A stretch of DNA of 64,000 bases. It comes from Actibacterium lipolyticum (GTDB lineage: Bacteria > Pseudomonadota > Alphaproteobacteria > Rhodobacterales > Rhodobacteraceae). Of this stretch, positions 53,131 to 62,328 are shown piece by piece. The DNA is taken from the NCBI RefSeq assembly GCF_900184935.1, contig NZ_FXYE01000001.1, forward strand, positions 1,302,001 to 1,366,000, in the 5' to 3' direction. Each line of letters starts with the position of its first letter. Within the stretch, counting starts at the first letter, position 1. Under the pieces are notes generated by a model. The model saw only the letters and a program-made list of their open reading frames with translations. It was not told the DNA's origin and did no database searches. The position numbers and the translations under genes were made by a program.

Positions 53131-54033
53131 ATGTATCGGTCAGCCAAAAGCCTGATTTTCTCCCTGTTGGTGGGGGCCGTTGCTGGCGGTCCCGCTCTGG
53201 CCCGATGTGCCGATCATGTGCCCCAACCTAAACCGCAAAACGTGGCCCGCGATATCGTTGGGGCCGACCTTGATACCATTCAGGAACGAGGTTTCATGAC
53301 GTTTGCGGCATACGAGGATTTCCCGCCGTGGTCGTATATGCACGACGGCAAACCGGCCGGCGTTGATATCGAAATCGGCAAGATCATCGCGGAAGAACTG
53401 GGCGTTGACGCGCGCTTTACCCTTGTGGGGGCGGGTGAAACGTTAGAGGCCGATTTGCGCAATTGGGTGTGGCGTGGCCCGATCGTTGGCGGGGCTGTGG
53501 CCAACGTGATGCTGCATGTTCCATATGACAGCGAGTTTGGCTGCCGGGTCGAGCAGGTGGTCTTTACCGGCCAGTACCATGTCGAAGAAATCGCAATCGC
53601 GTATCGCAACGATGCCTATCCCGAAGATCCGCCGGTACCGGCCTATTTCCGGTTCGATACGGTTGCGGTTGAAAACGATTCCATCGCGGATTTTTACCTG
53701 ACATCCTTTCCGGGCGGACAGCTTTCACACAACGTCCGGCGGTTCCCGACATCGACGGACGCAATGCAGGCGCTTGACACTGGGGCGGTCAAAGCTGCGA
53801 TGGGCGCGCGGGCAGAGTTGGAAGCCGGTTTGACCGATCAGCTGAGCCTCCATTCGCCGCCATTGCCGGGGTTCGCCGTCGGAAAATGGACGGTGGGTGT
53901 GGGTATTCACTTTGCATATCGCCCGCTAGCATACAGTGTAGATGATGCAATTTATCGCGCCATTCAGGATGGCCGCATTGAACAGATTTTTAAGAACCAT
54001 GGGCTGACGTTTTCGGCTCCTGAACTTCGTTAA
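53131..54033 (+). CDS. quinoprotein-associated periplasmic binding protein (MxaJ/XoxJ-like)
   Basis: The 300-residue protein has a signal peptide (ending near ALARC) and a type II amino-acid-binding fold (GFMTFAAYEDFPPWSYMHDGKPAGVDIEIGKIIAEELG). It belongs to the family found beside quinoprotein dehydrogenases, which includes XoxJ, thought to bind and activate the dehydrogenase rather than serve transport. It follows the cytochrome gene by 15 bp, completing a dehydrogenase-cytochrome-J set. Confidence 0.85.
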   Translation: MYRSAKSLIFSLLVGAVAGGPALARCADHVPQPKPQNVARDIVGADLDTIQERGFMTFAAYEDFPPWSYMHDGKPAGVDIEIGKIIAEELGVDARFTLVGAGETLEADLRNWVWRGPIVGGAVANVMLHVPYDSEFGCRVEQVVFTGQYHVEEIAIAYRNDAYPEDPPVPAYFRFDTVAVENDSIADFYLTSFPGGQLSHNVRRFPTSTDAMQALDTGAVKAAMGARAELEAGLTDQLSLHSPPLPGFAVGKWTVGVGIHFAYRPLAYSVDDAIYRAIQDGRIEQIFKNHGLTFSAPELR

Positions 54034-54043
54034 CTACGCCCTT

Positions 54044-54053
54044 GGTCGAATAG
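54044..54053 (+). promoter_or_regulatory. GGTCGAATAG promoter element before coxG
   Basis: This copy is identical to the one at 52365-52374. It lies 55 bases before the coxG ATG, with a -10-like TTATCG (54073-54078) starting 19 bases after it. This ties the CODH-like operon to the quinoprotein genes. Confidence 0.6.
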
Positions 54054-54107
54054 CTTGATGGGCGGCGATTTCTTATCGTGTCGCTCAAAGACTGGGAGAA
54101 TGAGCGA

Positions 54108-54638
54108 ATGAAACTAAACGAATCAAGAGACATCGCAGCGGACCGCAGTGCGGTTTGGCAGGCTTTGCTTTCCGCGGATGTGTTGAAAGAATGCGTTCCC
54201 GGTTGCGAAGAGATGACAGGCTCGCCCGAAGAAGGGTTCGAAGCCACCGTGGTTCAGAAAGTTGGCCCCGTTAAGGCCAAGTTCAAAGGGGCTGTTACCC
54301 TGACCGATGTGGTCGAGGGTGAAAGCTGTGTGATTTCGGGTGAAGGCAAGGGCGGCGCAGCCGGTTTTGCGAAAGGCGGTGCCAAAGTGGTGTTGGAGGA
54401 CATCCCCGGCGGCACCCGTCTGACCTATGATGTGGACGCGAAGGTTGGCGGTAAGCTTGCTCAGCTTGGCAGCCGCATTATCGATGGCTTTGCACGGAAA
54501 ATGGCGGACCAATTCTTTGATCGGTTCCAGCAAACCGTAGAAGGGCCCGCCGAGGAAACCGTTGCAGAAGCAGCGGAAGCGCCTGCGGAAGAGGGTGAAA
54601 AGAAAAAAGGTTGGCTGAAGCGTATTATTTCAAGCTGA
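54108..54638 (+). CDS. coxG: CoxG-like SRPBCC protein
   Basis: The 176-residue protein has the CoxG/SRPBCC fold ([50 protein letters not shown]). An acidic Ala/Glu linker leads to a basic tail ([12 protein letters not shown]) that could attach it to the membrane. CoxG is thought to recruit CO dehydrogenase to the inner membrane; recent work on relatives suggests quinone carriage. It heads the coxG-S-L-M operon, 29 bp before coxS. Confidence 0.86.
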   Translation: MKLNESRDIAADRSAVWQALLSADVLKECVPGCEEMTGSPEEGFEATVVQKVGPVKAKFKGAVTLTDVVEGESCVISGEGKGGAAGFAKGGAKVVLEDIPGGTRLTYDVDAKVGGKLAQLGSRIIDGFARKMADQFFDRFQQTVEGPAEETVAEAAEAPAEEGEKKKGWLKRIISS

Positions 54639-54666
54639 CCTCAAACGAAAATCTAGGGAGAACCGT

Positions 54667-55152
54667 ATGTCAAAAATATCCATGACCGTTAACGGGAAGT
54701 CGGTTTCCGGCGAGGTTGAAGGACGCACCCTTTTGGTGGAGTTCCTTCGCGAAGACCTTAAGCTGACCGGCACCCATGTGGGGTGTGACACCAGCCAGTG
54801 TGGCGCATGCACCGTGCATGTGGACGGCAAGCAGGTGAAATCATGCACCATGTTCGCAGCCGAAGCCGATGGCGCAGAGGTTAAGACGATCGAAGGCGAA
54901 GCAAACGCCGATGGCTCGCTTTCTGTGGTTCAGCAGGCATTCCAAGATTACCACGGCCTTCAGTGCGGTTTCTGCACGCCGGGCATGGTGATGGCCGCGA
55001 CTGCGCTGTTGGGCAAGAACCCAAAGCCAACCGAGCTGGAAATCCGTGAGCATCTGGAAGGCAATATCTGCCGCTGCACCGGGTATCACAACATCGTCAA
55101 GGCCATCATGGCAGCCTCCGGTCAGGACGTTCCTGCCGTTGCCGCCGAATAA
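54667..55152 (+). CDS. coxS: CODH-type [2Fe-2S] small subunit
   Basis: The 161-residue subunit carries two [2Fe-2S] clusters, with cysteines at 40, 45, 48 and 60 (plant-ferredoxin type) and at 100, 103, 135 and 137 (CGFCTPGM and CRCTGY). It passes electrons from the molybdenum site of CoxL to the FAD of CoxM. It is followed by coxL after 25 bp. Confidence 0.92.
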   Translation: MSKISMTVNGKSVSGEVEGRTLLVEFLREDLKLTGTHVGCDTSQCGACTVHVDGKQVKSCTMFAAEADGAEVKTIEGEANADGSLSVVQQAFQDYHGLQCGFCTPGMVMAATALLGKNPKPTELEIREHLEGNICRCTGYHNIVKAIMAASGQDVPAVAAE

Positions 55153-55177
55153 TAGATAGAATTTTAGGGAGGACACC

Positions 55178-57547
55178 ATGCCGAAAGACGGAGGCATTGG
55201 CGCCAGTACCAAACGGCGCGAGGACGTACGGTTCCTGACCGGTAAAGGTCGTTACACCGACGATATCAATCTGCAAAACCAGACTTACGCCTGGTTTGTG
55301 CGCTCGGACATTGCGCACGGCACAATTCAAAACATTGACACGTCTGATGCGGAAAGCATGGACGGTGTTGTTAAGATTTTCACATCGAAAGACTTCGAAG
55401 CCGCGGGCGGTATTCCGTGCGGCTGGCAGGTGACAGACCGCTTTGGCCAGCCGATGCAGGAACCAAAGCACCCGATCCTTGCCGAAGGCAAAGTGCGCCA
55501 CGTTGGCGATCCGATCGCGGTTGTTGTTGCCGAGACACTTGAACAAGCCCGCGATGCGGCCGAAGCGATCGACATCGACATCGATGAGCTTGAGCCCGTG
55601 TTGGACATGAAAGCCGCCATTCAGGATGGCGCGACCAAGGTTCACGACGATCTGACATCGAACCTTTGCTACGACTGGGGTTTTGTCGAAGAAAACCGCG
55701 AAGCCGTGGACGAGGCGATCAAGAACGCCCATCACGTCACAACGCTGGAATTGGTCAACAACCGCCTTTGCGCCAACCCGATGGAACCGCGCGTTGCCGT
55801 TGCTGACTACAGCCAAGCCAACGACGAATACACGCTGTACACCACATCGCAGAACCCGCATGTGATCCGGCTTTTGATGGGCGCATTCGTGCTGTCGATC
55901 CCAGAGCATAAGCTGCGTGTTGTTGCCCCGGACGTGGGCGGCGGTTTCGGCTCTAAGATCTATCACTACGCCGAAGAAGCGTTCGTGACACACGCGTCCA
56001 AAATCGTTGGCCGCCCGGTTAAGTGGACCTCGACCCGTTCCGAGGCGTTCATCTCGGATGCGCACGGTCGTGACCACGTGACCAAGATCGAACTGGCAAT
56101 GGACGAGAACCACAAGTTCACCGCGGTACGGACCGACACATACGCCAACATGGGCGCCTATCTGTCTACGTTCGCACCGTCGATCCCAACATGGCTGCAC
56201 GGCACGCTGATGGCGGGTAACTACACCACGCCGCTGGTTTACGTGAATGTGAAAGCCGTGTTCACCAACACGGTTCCGGTCGACGCCTATCGCGGTGCCG
56301 GTCGCCCAGAAGCAACCTTCCAGTTGGAGCGTGTGGTCGACAAAGCCGCCCGTGAAATCGGGATGGACCCGGCCGAACTGCGCCGTTTGAACTTCATCAA
56401 GCCGGATCAGTTCCCATACGACACGCCTGTTGCTGTGACGTATGACACGGGTAACTACCACGCGACCCTCGATAAGGGTCTAGAGATGGTGGACTACGCC
56501 AACTTTGATGCCCGTGTCGCTGAAAGTAAGGCACGCGGTAAACTGCGCGGCCTTGGTCTTGCACACTTCATTGAAGCCTGCGGTATTGCGCCATCCAACC
56601 TTGTTGGTCAGCTGGGCGCACGCGCCGGTCTGTATGAATCCGCCACCGTGCGGGTGAATGCGACAGGTTCGATCAGCGTCATGACAGGTAGCCACAGCCA
56701 CGGGCAGGGGCATGAAACCTCGTTCGCGCAGGTTGTCGCGGAAATGATCGGTATCGACGCAAGTCAGGTTGATATCGTTCACGGCGACACCTCCAAAACG
56801 CCAATGGGCATGGGTACTTACGGGTCGCGGTCTATCGCGGTTGGTGGTTCGGCCATGGTCCGCGCGACCGAGAAGATCATCAACAAGGCCAAGAAAATCG
56901 CGGCCCACCTGATGGAAGCTTCTGAAGGCGATATCGAACTGAAAGACGGTCAGTTCACCGTCGCGGGCACCGACAAATCGGTTGCTTGGGGCGATGTGAC
57001 ACTGGCGGCCTATGTTCCGCACAACTATCCGCTGGAAGAGATCGAGCCTGGGTTGGAAGAAACGGCGTTCTATGATCCGTCGAACTTCACCTATCCCTCG
57101 GGCGCCTACATTTGCGAGGTCGAGGTTGATCCCGACACCGGCAAAGTAGACGTGCTTGGCTTTATCGCGGCCGACGACTTTGGCAACGTCATCAACCCGA
57201 TGATCGTTGAAGGTCAGGTTCATGGCGGAGTGGCACAGGGTATCGGCCAGGCGATGCTGGAAAACACTGTTTTCGACGAAAACGGCCAGCTTCTGTCGGG
57301 CAGCTTCATGGATTACGCCATGCCACGCGCATCCGACATGCCGATGTTTGATGTTGATCACTCTTGCCAGACCCCTTGCACGCACAACCCGCTTGGCGTG
57401 AAAGGCTGTGGCGAGGCTGGTGCGATCGGTTCGCCGCCCGCAGTGGTCAACGCGGTGATCGACGCGCTTCAGCGTGGCGGTTACGATGTCGATCACATCG
57501 ATATGCCCGTGTCGCCGTCCCGTGTTTGGGAAGCCATGAACAAATAA
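55178..57547 (+). CDS. coxL: form II CO-dehydrogenase-like molybdenum large subunit
   Basis: The 789-residue xanthine-oxidase-family subunit binds Mo-molybdopterin cytosine dinucleotide. The active-site loop is AYRGAGR (residues 370-376), the form II signature; true fast CO oxidisers of form I have AYxCSFR with the Cu-bound Cys. The gene order S-L-M is also that of form II. Other cofactor segments are [23 protein letters not shown] and the catalytic Glu region [16 protein letters not shown] near the C-terminus. CO oxidation by form II is doubtful, and an aldehyde or other small molecule may be the substrate, which would fit its alcohol-oxidation neighbours. Confidence 0.9.
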   Translation: MPKDGGIGASTKRREDVRFLTGKGRYTDDINLQNQTYAWFVRSDIAHGTIQNIDTSDAESMDGVVKIFTSKDFEAAGGIPCGWQVTDRFGQPMQEPKHPILAEGKVRHVGDPIAVVVAETLEQARDAAEAIDIDIDELEPVLDMKAAIQDGATKVHDDLTSNLCYDWGFVEENREAVDEAIKNAHHVTTLELVNNRLCANPMEPRVAVADYSQANDEYTLYTTSQNPHVIRLLMGAFVLSIPEHKLRVVAPDVGGGFGSKIYHYAEEAFVTHASKIVGRPVKWTSTRSEAFISDAHGRDHVTKIELAMDENHKFTAVRTDTYANMGAYLSTFAPSIPTWLHGTLMAGNYTTPLVYVNVKAVFTNTVPVDAYRGAGRPEATFQLERVVDKAAREIGMDPAELRRLNFIKPDQFPYDTPVAVTYDTGNYHATLDKGLEMVDYANFDARVAESKARGKLRGLGLAHFIEACGIAPSNLVGQLGARAGLYESATVRVNATGSISVMTGSHSHGQGHETSFAQVVAEMIGIDASQVDIVHGDTSKTPMGMGTYGSRSIAVGGSAMVRATEKIINKAKKIAAHLMEASEGDIELKDGQFTVAGTDKSVAWGDVTLAAYVPHNYPLEEIEPGLEETAFYDPSNFTYPSGAYICEVEVDPDTGKVDVLGFIAADDFGNVINPMIVEGQVHGGVAQGIGQAMLENTVFDENGQLLSGSFMDYAMPRASDMPMFDVDHSCQTPCTHNPLGVKGCGEAGAIGSPPAVVNAVIDALQRGGYDVDHIDMPVSPSRVWEAMNK

Positions 57548-57560
57548 GCCGCAACCGGCG

Positions 57561-57586
57561 CCCTGTCCGAAACGCATCGGGCAGGG
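57561..57586 (+). other. intercistronic hairpin between coxL and coxM
   Basis: A 10-bp stem with one G-U pair (57561-57570 with 57577-57586, loop of 6) sits in the 60-bp coxL-coxM gap, followed by ACCCTTT. It may stabilise the coxL message or partly terminate before coxM. Confidence 0.45.
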
Positions 57587-57607
57587 ACCCTTTAGGGAGA
57601 GAATGAG

Positions 57608-58396
57608 ATGCATAACTTTGAGTTCGTGAAACCCTCGACAGTGGAAGAGGCGGTTGCGGCGCTGCAAAGCGACGAAGCGCAGCCAATGTCGGGCGGGCAG
57701 ACGCTTCTGCCAACGATGAAACAGCGCCTTGCGGCACCCGAAAAGCTGGTCAGCTTGACAGGTATCGCGTCAATGCAGGGCGTGTCGGCAGTTGGTGGCG
57801 TTTTGACCATCGGCGGCGCAACTACACACGCAACTGTGGCCACCGAAGCAGCGGCGCATTACCCCGGCCTTGCCGGCCTTGCAGCGCATATCGGTGATCC
57901 GGCGGTGCGTAACCGTGGCACCATTGGCGGTTCGCTGGCCAACAACGATCCGGCGGCGTGTTACCCGTCGGCCGCGTTGGGGTCTGGCGCGACGATCGTC
58001 ACCAACGCGCGTGAGATTGCGGCGGATGACTATTTCCAAGGCATGTTCACCACCGCGTTGGAAGAAGGCGAAATCGTCACCGGCGTGCGCTTTCCAATCC
58101 CACAGGCGTCGAACTATCAAAAGTTCGAACAGCCCGCGTCGCGCTTTGCGCTGACGGGTGTGTTTGTGGCCAAATACGCGGACGGTGTGCGCGTTGCAGT
58201 CACCGGTGCATCCGAAGAAGGTGTGTTCCGCTGGACCGAGGCCGAGGCGGCGCTTTCCGCCAATTTCTCGCCTGACGCGATTGAAGGCCTGTCTGTGTCG
58301 GCTGACGGCATGATCGGCGATCTTCACGGCACGCCAGCGTATCGCGCGCACCTGATCAAGGTACTGACCAAGCGCGCGGTTGCTGCTGCAAGCTAA
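57608..58396 (+). CDS. coxM: CODH-type FAD-binding medium subunit
   Basis: The 262-residue subunit binds FAD through MSGGQTLLPTMKQRL (near 29) and RNRGTIGGSLANNDPAACYPS (near 100), and passes electrons on to a quinone or other acceptor. Length and motifs are typical. GGGAGAG precedes the ATG. It ends the operon, with a strong terminator 23 bp after the stop. Confidence 0.92.
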   Translation: MHNFEFVKPSTVEEAVAALQSDEAQPMSGGQTLLPTMKQRLAAPEKLVSLTGIASMQGVSAVGGVLTIGGATTHATVATEAAAHYPGLAGLAAHIGDPAVRNRGTIGGSLANNDPAACYPSAALGSGATIVTNAREIAADDYFQGMFTTALEEGEIVTGVRFPIPQASNYQKFEQPASRFALTGVFVAKYADGVRVAVTGASEEGVFRWTEAEAALSANFSPDAIEGLSVSADGMIGDLHGTPAYRAHLIKVLTKRAVAAAS

Positions 58397-58419
58397 GGTT
58401 TTTGAACCGAAAGATATTA

Positions 58420-58447
58420 GGCCCCTGCAAAAGCGGGGGCCTTTTTC
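58420..58447 (+). terminator. rho-independent terminator after coxM
   Basis: GGCCCCTGC (58420-58428), an AAAA loop and GCGGGGGCC (58433-58441) pair over 9 bp with one G-T wobble, followed by TTTTT. It separates the cox operon from the convergent apbE gene. Confidence 0.88.
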
Positions 58448-59324
58448 ATGTTAGGAAGGTCGTCTTACCATCGAAAGAGACAAGGGTCGCACGCACCGTC
58501 TGCGGCACGGCGTTTATCGCGTGTTGAGCTTCCTTGCGCGATAGCAGGCACAGCGCGGTGGACAGGCCATCGGCCAAGGCTGCATCTGGGGCTTGGACGC
58601 TGACCGTTGACCACTGGCTTTTTTGCCCAGCGGGGCCGATGATATGCCCGATATCCCCCAGCGACATCGCCGACGGGCTGGAGGTTGCGACGGCTGCGTC
58701 GGTTATGCGGTTGGTCGTGATCAGCCCGTGGGCCGGATCTTCGACCCCGATATGCCATTCGCCAATGCATGCGAATTCACCGATGTTGACTAGAACTTCT
58801 GTCAGGCCAAGGTCGCGCAGCGCCGCGGCAACGCGATCAGTTGCATAGCCTTGAGCGATGCCATTCAGGGTAAGTGCCTGACCGGGGCCGAGTGTTATGC
58901 GACGCGGGGCAATCGCGACGCGGTCCCACCCGATCAACGCTTGGGCAGCGGCGGTATCGCCCCCAGTTGCAAGCGCGCGCCAAAGCGGCTGCACCGTTGG
59001 GTCAAACGCGCCATTGGTGGCCTTGTGCAATTCGCCCGCCAGTTTCAAAACTTCACATAGGGGGGGCGAGGGCGACGATAGCGCGCCGGTTTGGTTCAGT
59101 GTTGAAATCTCTGACGCGGGGTCGAATAGGCTGAAGGTTTTTTCGACGTCGGCCAATATTGCCTTTGTGGCGCGGATTGCCTGATTGGCCACGGCTTGAT
59201 CGCCACGAATATTCAGAAACGCCTCTGCGCCCAAAGCGTGGCCTTGCCAGTAAACCGGTTTGGCACAGGCTGGTGTTGCGAGTGCCGCGGCTGAGATCGT
59301 TAGAAAACGTCGGCGTGTGATCAT
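58446..59324 (-). CDS. apbE: FAD:protein FMN transferase ApbE
   Basis: Starting at MITRRRFLTISAAALATPAC (59324) gives a 292-residue exported ApbE with a Tat-like RRRF signal and a possible lipobox. Family motifs are LSLFDPASEISTLN (here FSLFDPASEISTLN), NGAFDPTVQPLW, LNGIAQGYATDRVAAAL and VNIGEF. ApbE attaches FMN to a Thr in partner proteins. Its start overlaps the NosR-like gene (ATGA), which carries a suitable target motif, so that protein is its obvious substrate. Confidence 0.88.
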   Translation of the reverse strand: MITRRRFLTISAAALATPACAKPVYWQGHALGAEAFLNIRGDQAVANQAIRATKAILADVEKTFSLFDPASEISTLNQTGALSSPSPPLCEVLKLAGELHKATNGAFDPTVQPLWRALATGGDTAAAQALIGWDRVAIAPRRITLGPGQALTLNGIAQGYATDRVAAALRDLGLTEVLVNIGEFACIGEWHIGVEDPAHGLITTNRITDAAVATSSPSAMSLGDIGHIIGPAGQKSQWSTVSVQAPDAALADGLSTALCLLSRKEAQHAINAVPQTVRATLVSFDGKTTFLT

Positions 59325-61393
59325 TCCGCAGCTACCTGTCTTTCGTTGCGTTTGGCGGCGACAATAAGGGGAACGCACTGCTTTGGGTCGTCATGGATGG
59401 TGACGCAGTCAAGGCATTGAAAACATTCATCATACGCAATCTTACCGGTTTTTTCGATGGCACCGTATTTGCAACGGACTTTGCAGAGTTGGCAGGGAGA
59501 GCCGCATTCAGCCCGCCGGGCGATCCAGTCACGACCACGCAGCAACCCGCCAAGCGCCATAAACGCGCCCAGCGGGCAAAGATAGCGGCAGAACCCTTTG
59601 AACAGCACCATGGAAAGGCCAAGCCAGAACGAGGCATAAAGCACGTAATACCAATCGCGCACGAAGAAGACGGTGATTGCGGTTTTGAACGGCTCAATCT
59701 CGGCGGCGGTATCGATGTGATCCGGGGCGATAAAGACGGTGGCGATCAGCCCGGCCAAGACGACGTATTTGATCCGCTTTAGCCGTAGATCCCACCGATC
59801 GCTGGGTTCGATTTGAGGCAGCCGAAGGCGCGTTCCCAGATGGTGCATGAATTCTTGCATCGCGCCGAAGGGGCACAGCCAGCCACAGAACAGCCCACGC
59901 CCCCAAAGGACGAACCCAATGATGGTGACCGCCCAAAGGATAAGAGAGAAAGGATCATAGATCAGAAAGGCAAAGCTGCCGCCTTCGTATATTGTTCGGA
60001 TCGTGCCAAGAACTGTGACGATGGACAGCTGGCCTTGCCCCCACCAGCCGACGAAGCCCAGCACAAACGCTAATATCGCCAGCCTGACCGGGGTAAAGCC
60101 GGCCAACCCGGCCAGCCAGTTCATGCGGGCCCACAACAGAGCGGTCAGGCCGACAAGAAACACGCATAAGACCACGACATCGTTTTGGCGATTTCGCAGG
60201 GCCTCCAGCCACGGTGGCACGGGCTTTACAACGCCGGGGCGGATAAAGAACCGTTCGTCTGTTGTGTGATCGACGGTTATGGTTACGCTGCCTGCTTCGG
60301 GTTGAAAGATACCGTGTTCGCGGACGGCCTGAACGCCCAGCTGCCATGGCCGCGCCGGATCGAAACCCAGCCGACGGTCTGTGCGCAGGATCATCGCGAT
60401 GCCCTGAGGGACGTCATCAGCCAGTTCGACGAACAGGTCCGCATCGCGCAATGCGACGGGCAGGCCGTCTTGTTCGGCCGAAATCCAGTTCGGGGAGGTG
60501 TTGCGCACGAAAGAGTCCGATACCAAACCGTGACGTCCGGCCTCTATCAGCAGCAGGGGCTCGTCATCCGTTGAAATGGTAAGGAAGTCCTGCAGTTCGG
60601 CAAATGTGCCCGGTGAAAGTGCTGCACGTGCGATTGAACGTGGGCCAACGTCGACGATCCACAAATCCAGATAGGCCCCATCAGGGTCATCTTGCGCGAC
60701 TGGGTCGTCATCTGCCCAAAGGGTTCCGGCAAAGGCGGCGTCGATCTCGGCGTTGGTGACGGTCTTGCGCTTTGCGATGCCCTGATCAACCAGATCGGCC
60801 CATGTCAGGTCTTCGCCGTAATCGGGGTTGGGGTATGCGGGCGGTGTGGTGGCGATGCCCTGCATTTTCTCGCGCGCGACGGCTAAGGTCGCGGCCATCA
60901 CGGATTCATGGGCAATGCGCACGCTTGCCGTCGCTTTGGTCACGCCGTCCAGATAGACCAACGATGACCCTTCGCTGCCGCCCCCATAAGGCGTGCCCAC
61001 GACGATTGAGGATGAAATCGACAGGCCGCGATATTGTTCGAAAAATTTGTGGAACGGAGCCTCGCCCAAGCCCGAAACAAAGATCGGTTCGTTATGCGCG
61101 ATCAGGCGCACGTCCATGAAACGCCCTTCTAGATCAAGAAGCACCAACACGTTAATCGCCGCGCCTGAAAACCCGGGCAGGGGGGCAAGGGGTTCTGTTT
61201 CAAAGACATAGCCCGCTTCGGCTCCGCCGGAATTCAGAAGGCTCCAGACGCCGTTGTCGTTCAACTTCTCGCCCAAGGAAAACGGCGGCATGATGTATCC
61301 GGCAAGCGTGTCTTTGTTCATCTGTTCGGCCATTGCGTTGGTGGAAAACACCAACGCAAGGCAAAGGAATATCGTGCGAAGCCAAGCTGTCAT
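59321..61393 (-). CDS. NosR/NirI-like membrane flavo-iron-sulfur protein
   Basis: The 690-residue protein has a signal peptide (ending near AMAE), a periplasmic FMN-binding domain with DGVTKATAS (149-157; T155 the likely flavinylation site), a long periplasmic region, five or six membrane helices (about 410-620), and cytoplasmic cysteine clusters CGWLCP, CRYLCP, CGSPCQLCKVRC and CFQCLDC for two [4Fe-4S] centres. This is the NosR layout, which moves electrons across the membrane for N2O reductase. No nosZ or nir gene is near, and it sits instead among alcohol-oxidation and CODH-like genes, suggesting a different partner. Confidence 0.85.
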   Translation of the reverse strand: MTAWLRTIFLCLALVFSTNAMAEQMNKDTLAGYIMPPFSLGEKLNDNGVWSLLNSGGAEAGYVFETEPLAPLPGFSGAAINVLVLLDLEGRFMDVRLIAHNEPIFVSGLGEAPFHKFFEQYRGLSISSSIVVGTPYGGGSEGSSLVYLDGVTKATASVRIAHESVMAATLAVAREKMQGIATTPPAYPNPDYGEDLTWADLVDQGIAKRKTVTNAEIDAAFAGTLWADDDPVAQDDPDGAYLDLWIVDVGPRSIARAALSPGTFAELQDFLTISTDDEPLLLIEAGRHGLVSDSFVRNTSPNWISAEQDGLPVALRDADLFVELADDVPQGIAMILRTDRRLGFDPARPWQLGVQAVREHGIFQPEAGSVTITVDHTTDERFFIRPGVVKPVPPWLEALRNRQNDVVVLCVFLVGLTALLWARMNWLAGLAGFTPVRLAILAFVLGFVGWWGQGQLSIVTVLGTIRTIYEGGSFAFLIYDPFSLILWAVTIIGFVLWGRGLFCGWLCPFGAMQEFMHHLGTRLRLPQIEPSDRWDLRLKRIKYVVLAGLIATVFIAPDHIDTAAEIEPFKTAITVFFVRDWYYVLYASFWLGLSMVLFKGFCRYLCPLGAFMALGGLLRGRDWIARRAECGSPCQLCKVRCKYGAIEKTGKIAYDECFQCLDCVTIHDDPKQCVPLIVAAKRNERQVAAE

Positions 61394-61437
61394 TCACGAA
61401 CAGTAAGTTCAGCCGAGGTGCCGCAATATAGGACGAA

Positions 61438-61445
61438 GGTATTAG
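61438..61445 (-). promoter_or_regulatory. possible island element before the NosR-like gene
   Basis: Minus-strand CTAATACCTTCG matches 10 of 12 bases of the copy before the PQQ dehydrogenase (CTACTACCTTTG). It lies 45 bp before the NosR-like start. A TATATT box lies 7 bases beyond it, so the spacing differs from that of other copies. Confidence 0.35.
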
Positions 61446-61498
61446 CTTTTGCCGTATTGCGTTGACACTTGCGTGAAGCTGGGGTGCTGTTCACTGTG

Positions 61499-62266
61499 AT
61501 GGAGGACCCTCAGAAAAATACCTTTTCCGGCCTTGTCGGCTTTACCTCGATCGGTGGGCTTATCCTGCTGTGGATCGTTGGCGCCTATCTGACGGCTGAC
61601 GCCAGCATTCTTCCCTATCCCTGGACAGTGTTAGAGGTGATGGGAAAAGAGGCGCGGTCGGGCGAATTGCTGCGCCACAGTCTGGCCACGCTGGCCCGTG
61701 TTGCAGCGGCGTTTTGTATTGCCATGGGGCTTGGCACAGCGCTTGGCCTTTTGCTGGGCCGTTTCCCGAAATTAGACATGTGGGCCAATCCGTGGGTCGT
61801 GGTGTTTCTGAACGTGCCTGCGCTTGTCGTAATTGTGCTGTGCTATCTTTGGATCGGCCTGAACGAAGTTGCCGCCATCGTCGCCGTTTCGGTTAACAAA
61901 ACTGCGATGGTTTTGGTCACGGTGCGCGAAGGCGCGCAGAATATGAACCGCGCGATTTCCGAAATGGCCCAGGTTTACCGGATGACCCGCTGGCAAAGGT
62001 TGCGCCATATCGTGTTGCCGCAACTGGCCCCATTCCTGTCGGCCAGCGCGCGCAACGGGTTGGCTGTGATTTGGAAGATCGTTCTGGTGGTCGAGTTTCT
62101 GGGGCGCAGCAACGGGATTGGGTTTCAGATTCACCTGTATTTTCAGCTTTTCGACACAGCGCATGTCTTGGCATACGCAATGACCTTTGTCGCTGTGATG
62201 GGGGTTATTGAATACGCCTTGCTGAAGCCCGCCGAAACGCGCGCTTTGAAATGGCGGCGTGCATAG
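61499..62266 (+). CDS. lone NitT/TauT-type ABC permease
   Basis: The 255-residue permease has six helices and the BPD_transp_1 EAA loop (AISEMAQVYRMTRWQRLRHIVLPQLAPFL near 155-185), typical of SsuC/TauC-type importers. No binding protein or ATPase lies beside it; the cognate pair may be the one at 46.3-48.0 kb. The start is uncertain: ATG 61499, GTG 61496 and GTG 61469 are in frame and no strong ribosome-binding site is visible. The neighbouring guanidine-hydrolase-like gene offers an alternative context, as such hydrolases often travel with this transporter class. Confidence 0.82.
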   Translation: MEDPQKNTFSGLVGFTSIGGLILLWIVGAYLTADASILPYPWTVLEVMGKEARSGELLRHSLATLARVAAAFCIAMGLGTALGLLLGRFPKLDMWANPWVVVFLNVPALVVIVLCYLWIGLNEVAAIVAVSVNKTAMVLVTVREGAQNMNRAISEMAQVYRMTRWQRLRHIVLPQLAPFLSASARNGLAVIWKIVLVVEFLGRSNGIGFQIHLYFQLFDTAHVLAYAMTFVAVMGVIEYALLKPAETRALKWRRA

Positions 62267-62328
62267 CGTGTGATCCGCGCGGCGTTTGAGACTTCGGCCG
62301 CGCGGATGATTTGACTGTTATTCGTCCA

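Noticed and set aside
55106-57667. Two long minus-strand frames (451 and 395 residues) opposite coxL
   Set aside because: They arise from codon bias of coxL on the other strand, have His/Arg/Val-rich compositions without motifs, and cover well-supported coxL and coxM sequence.
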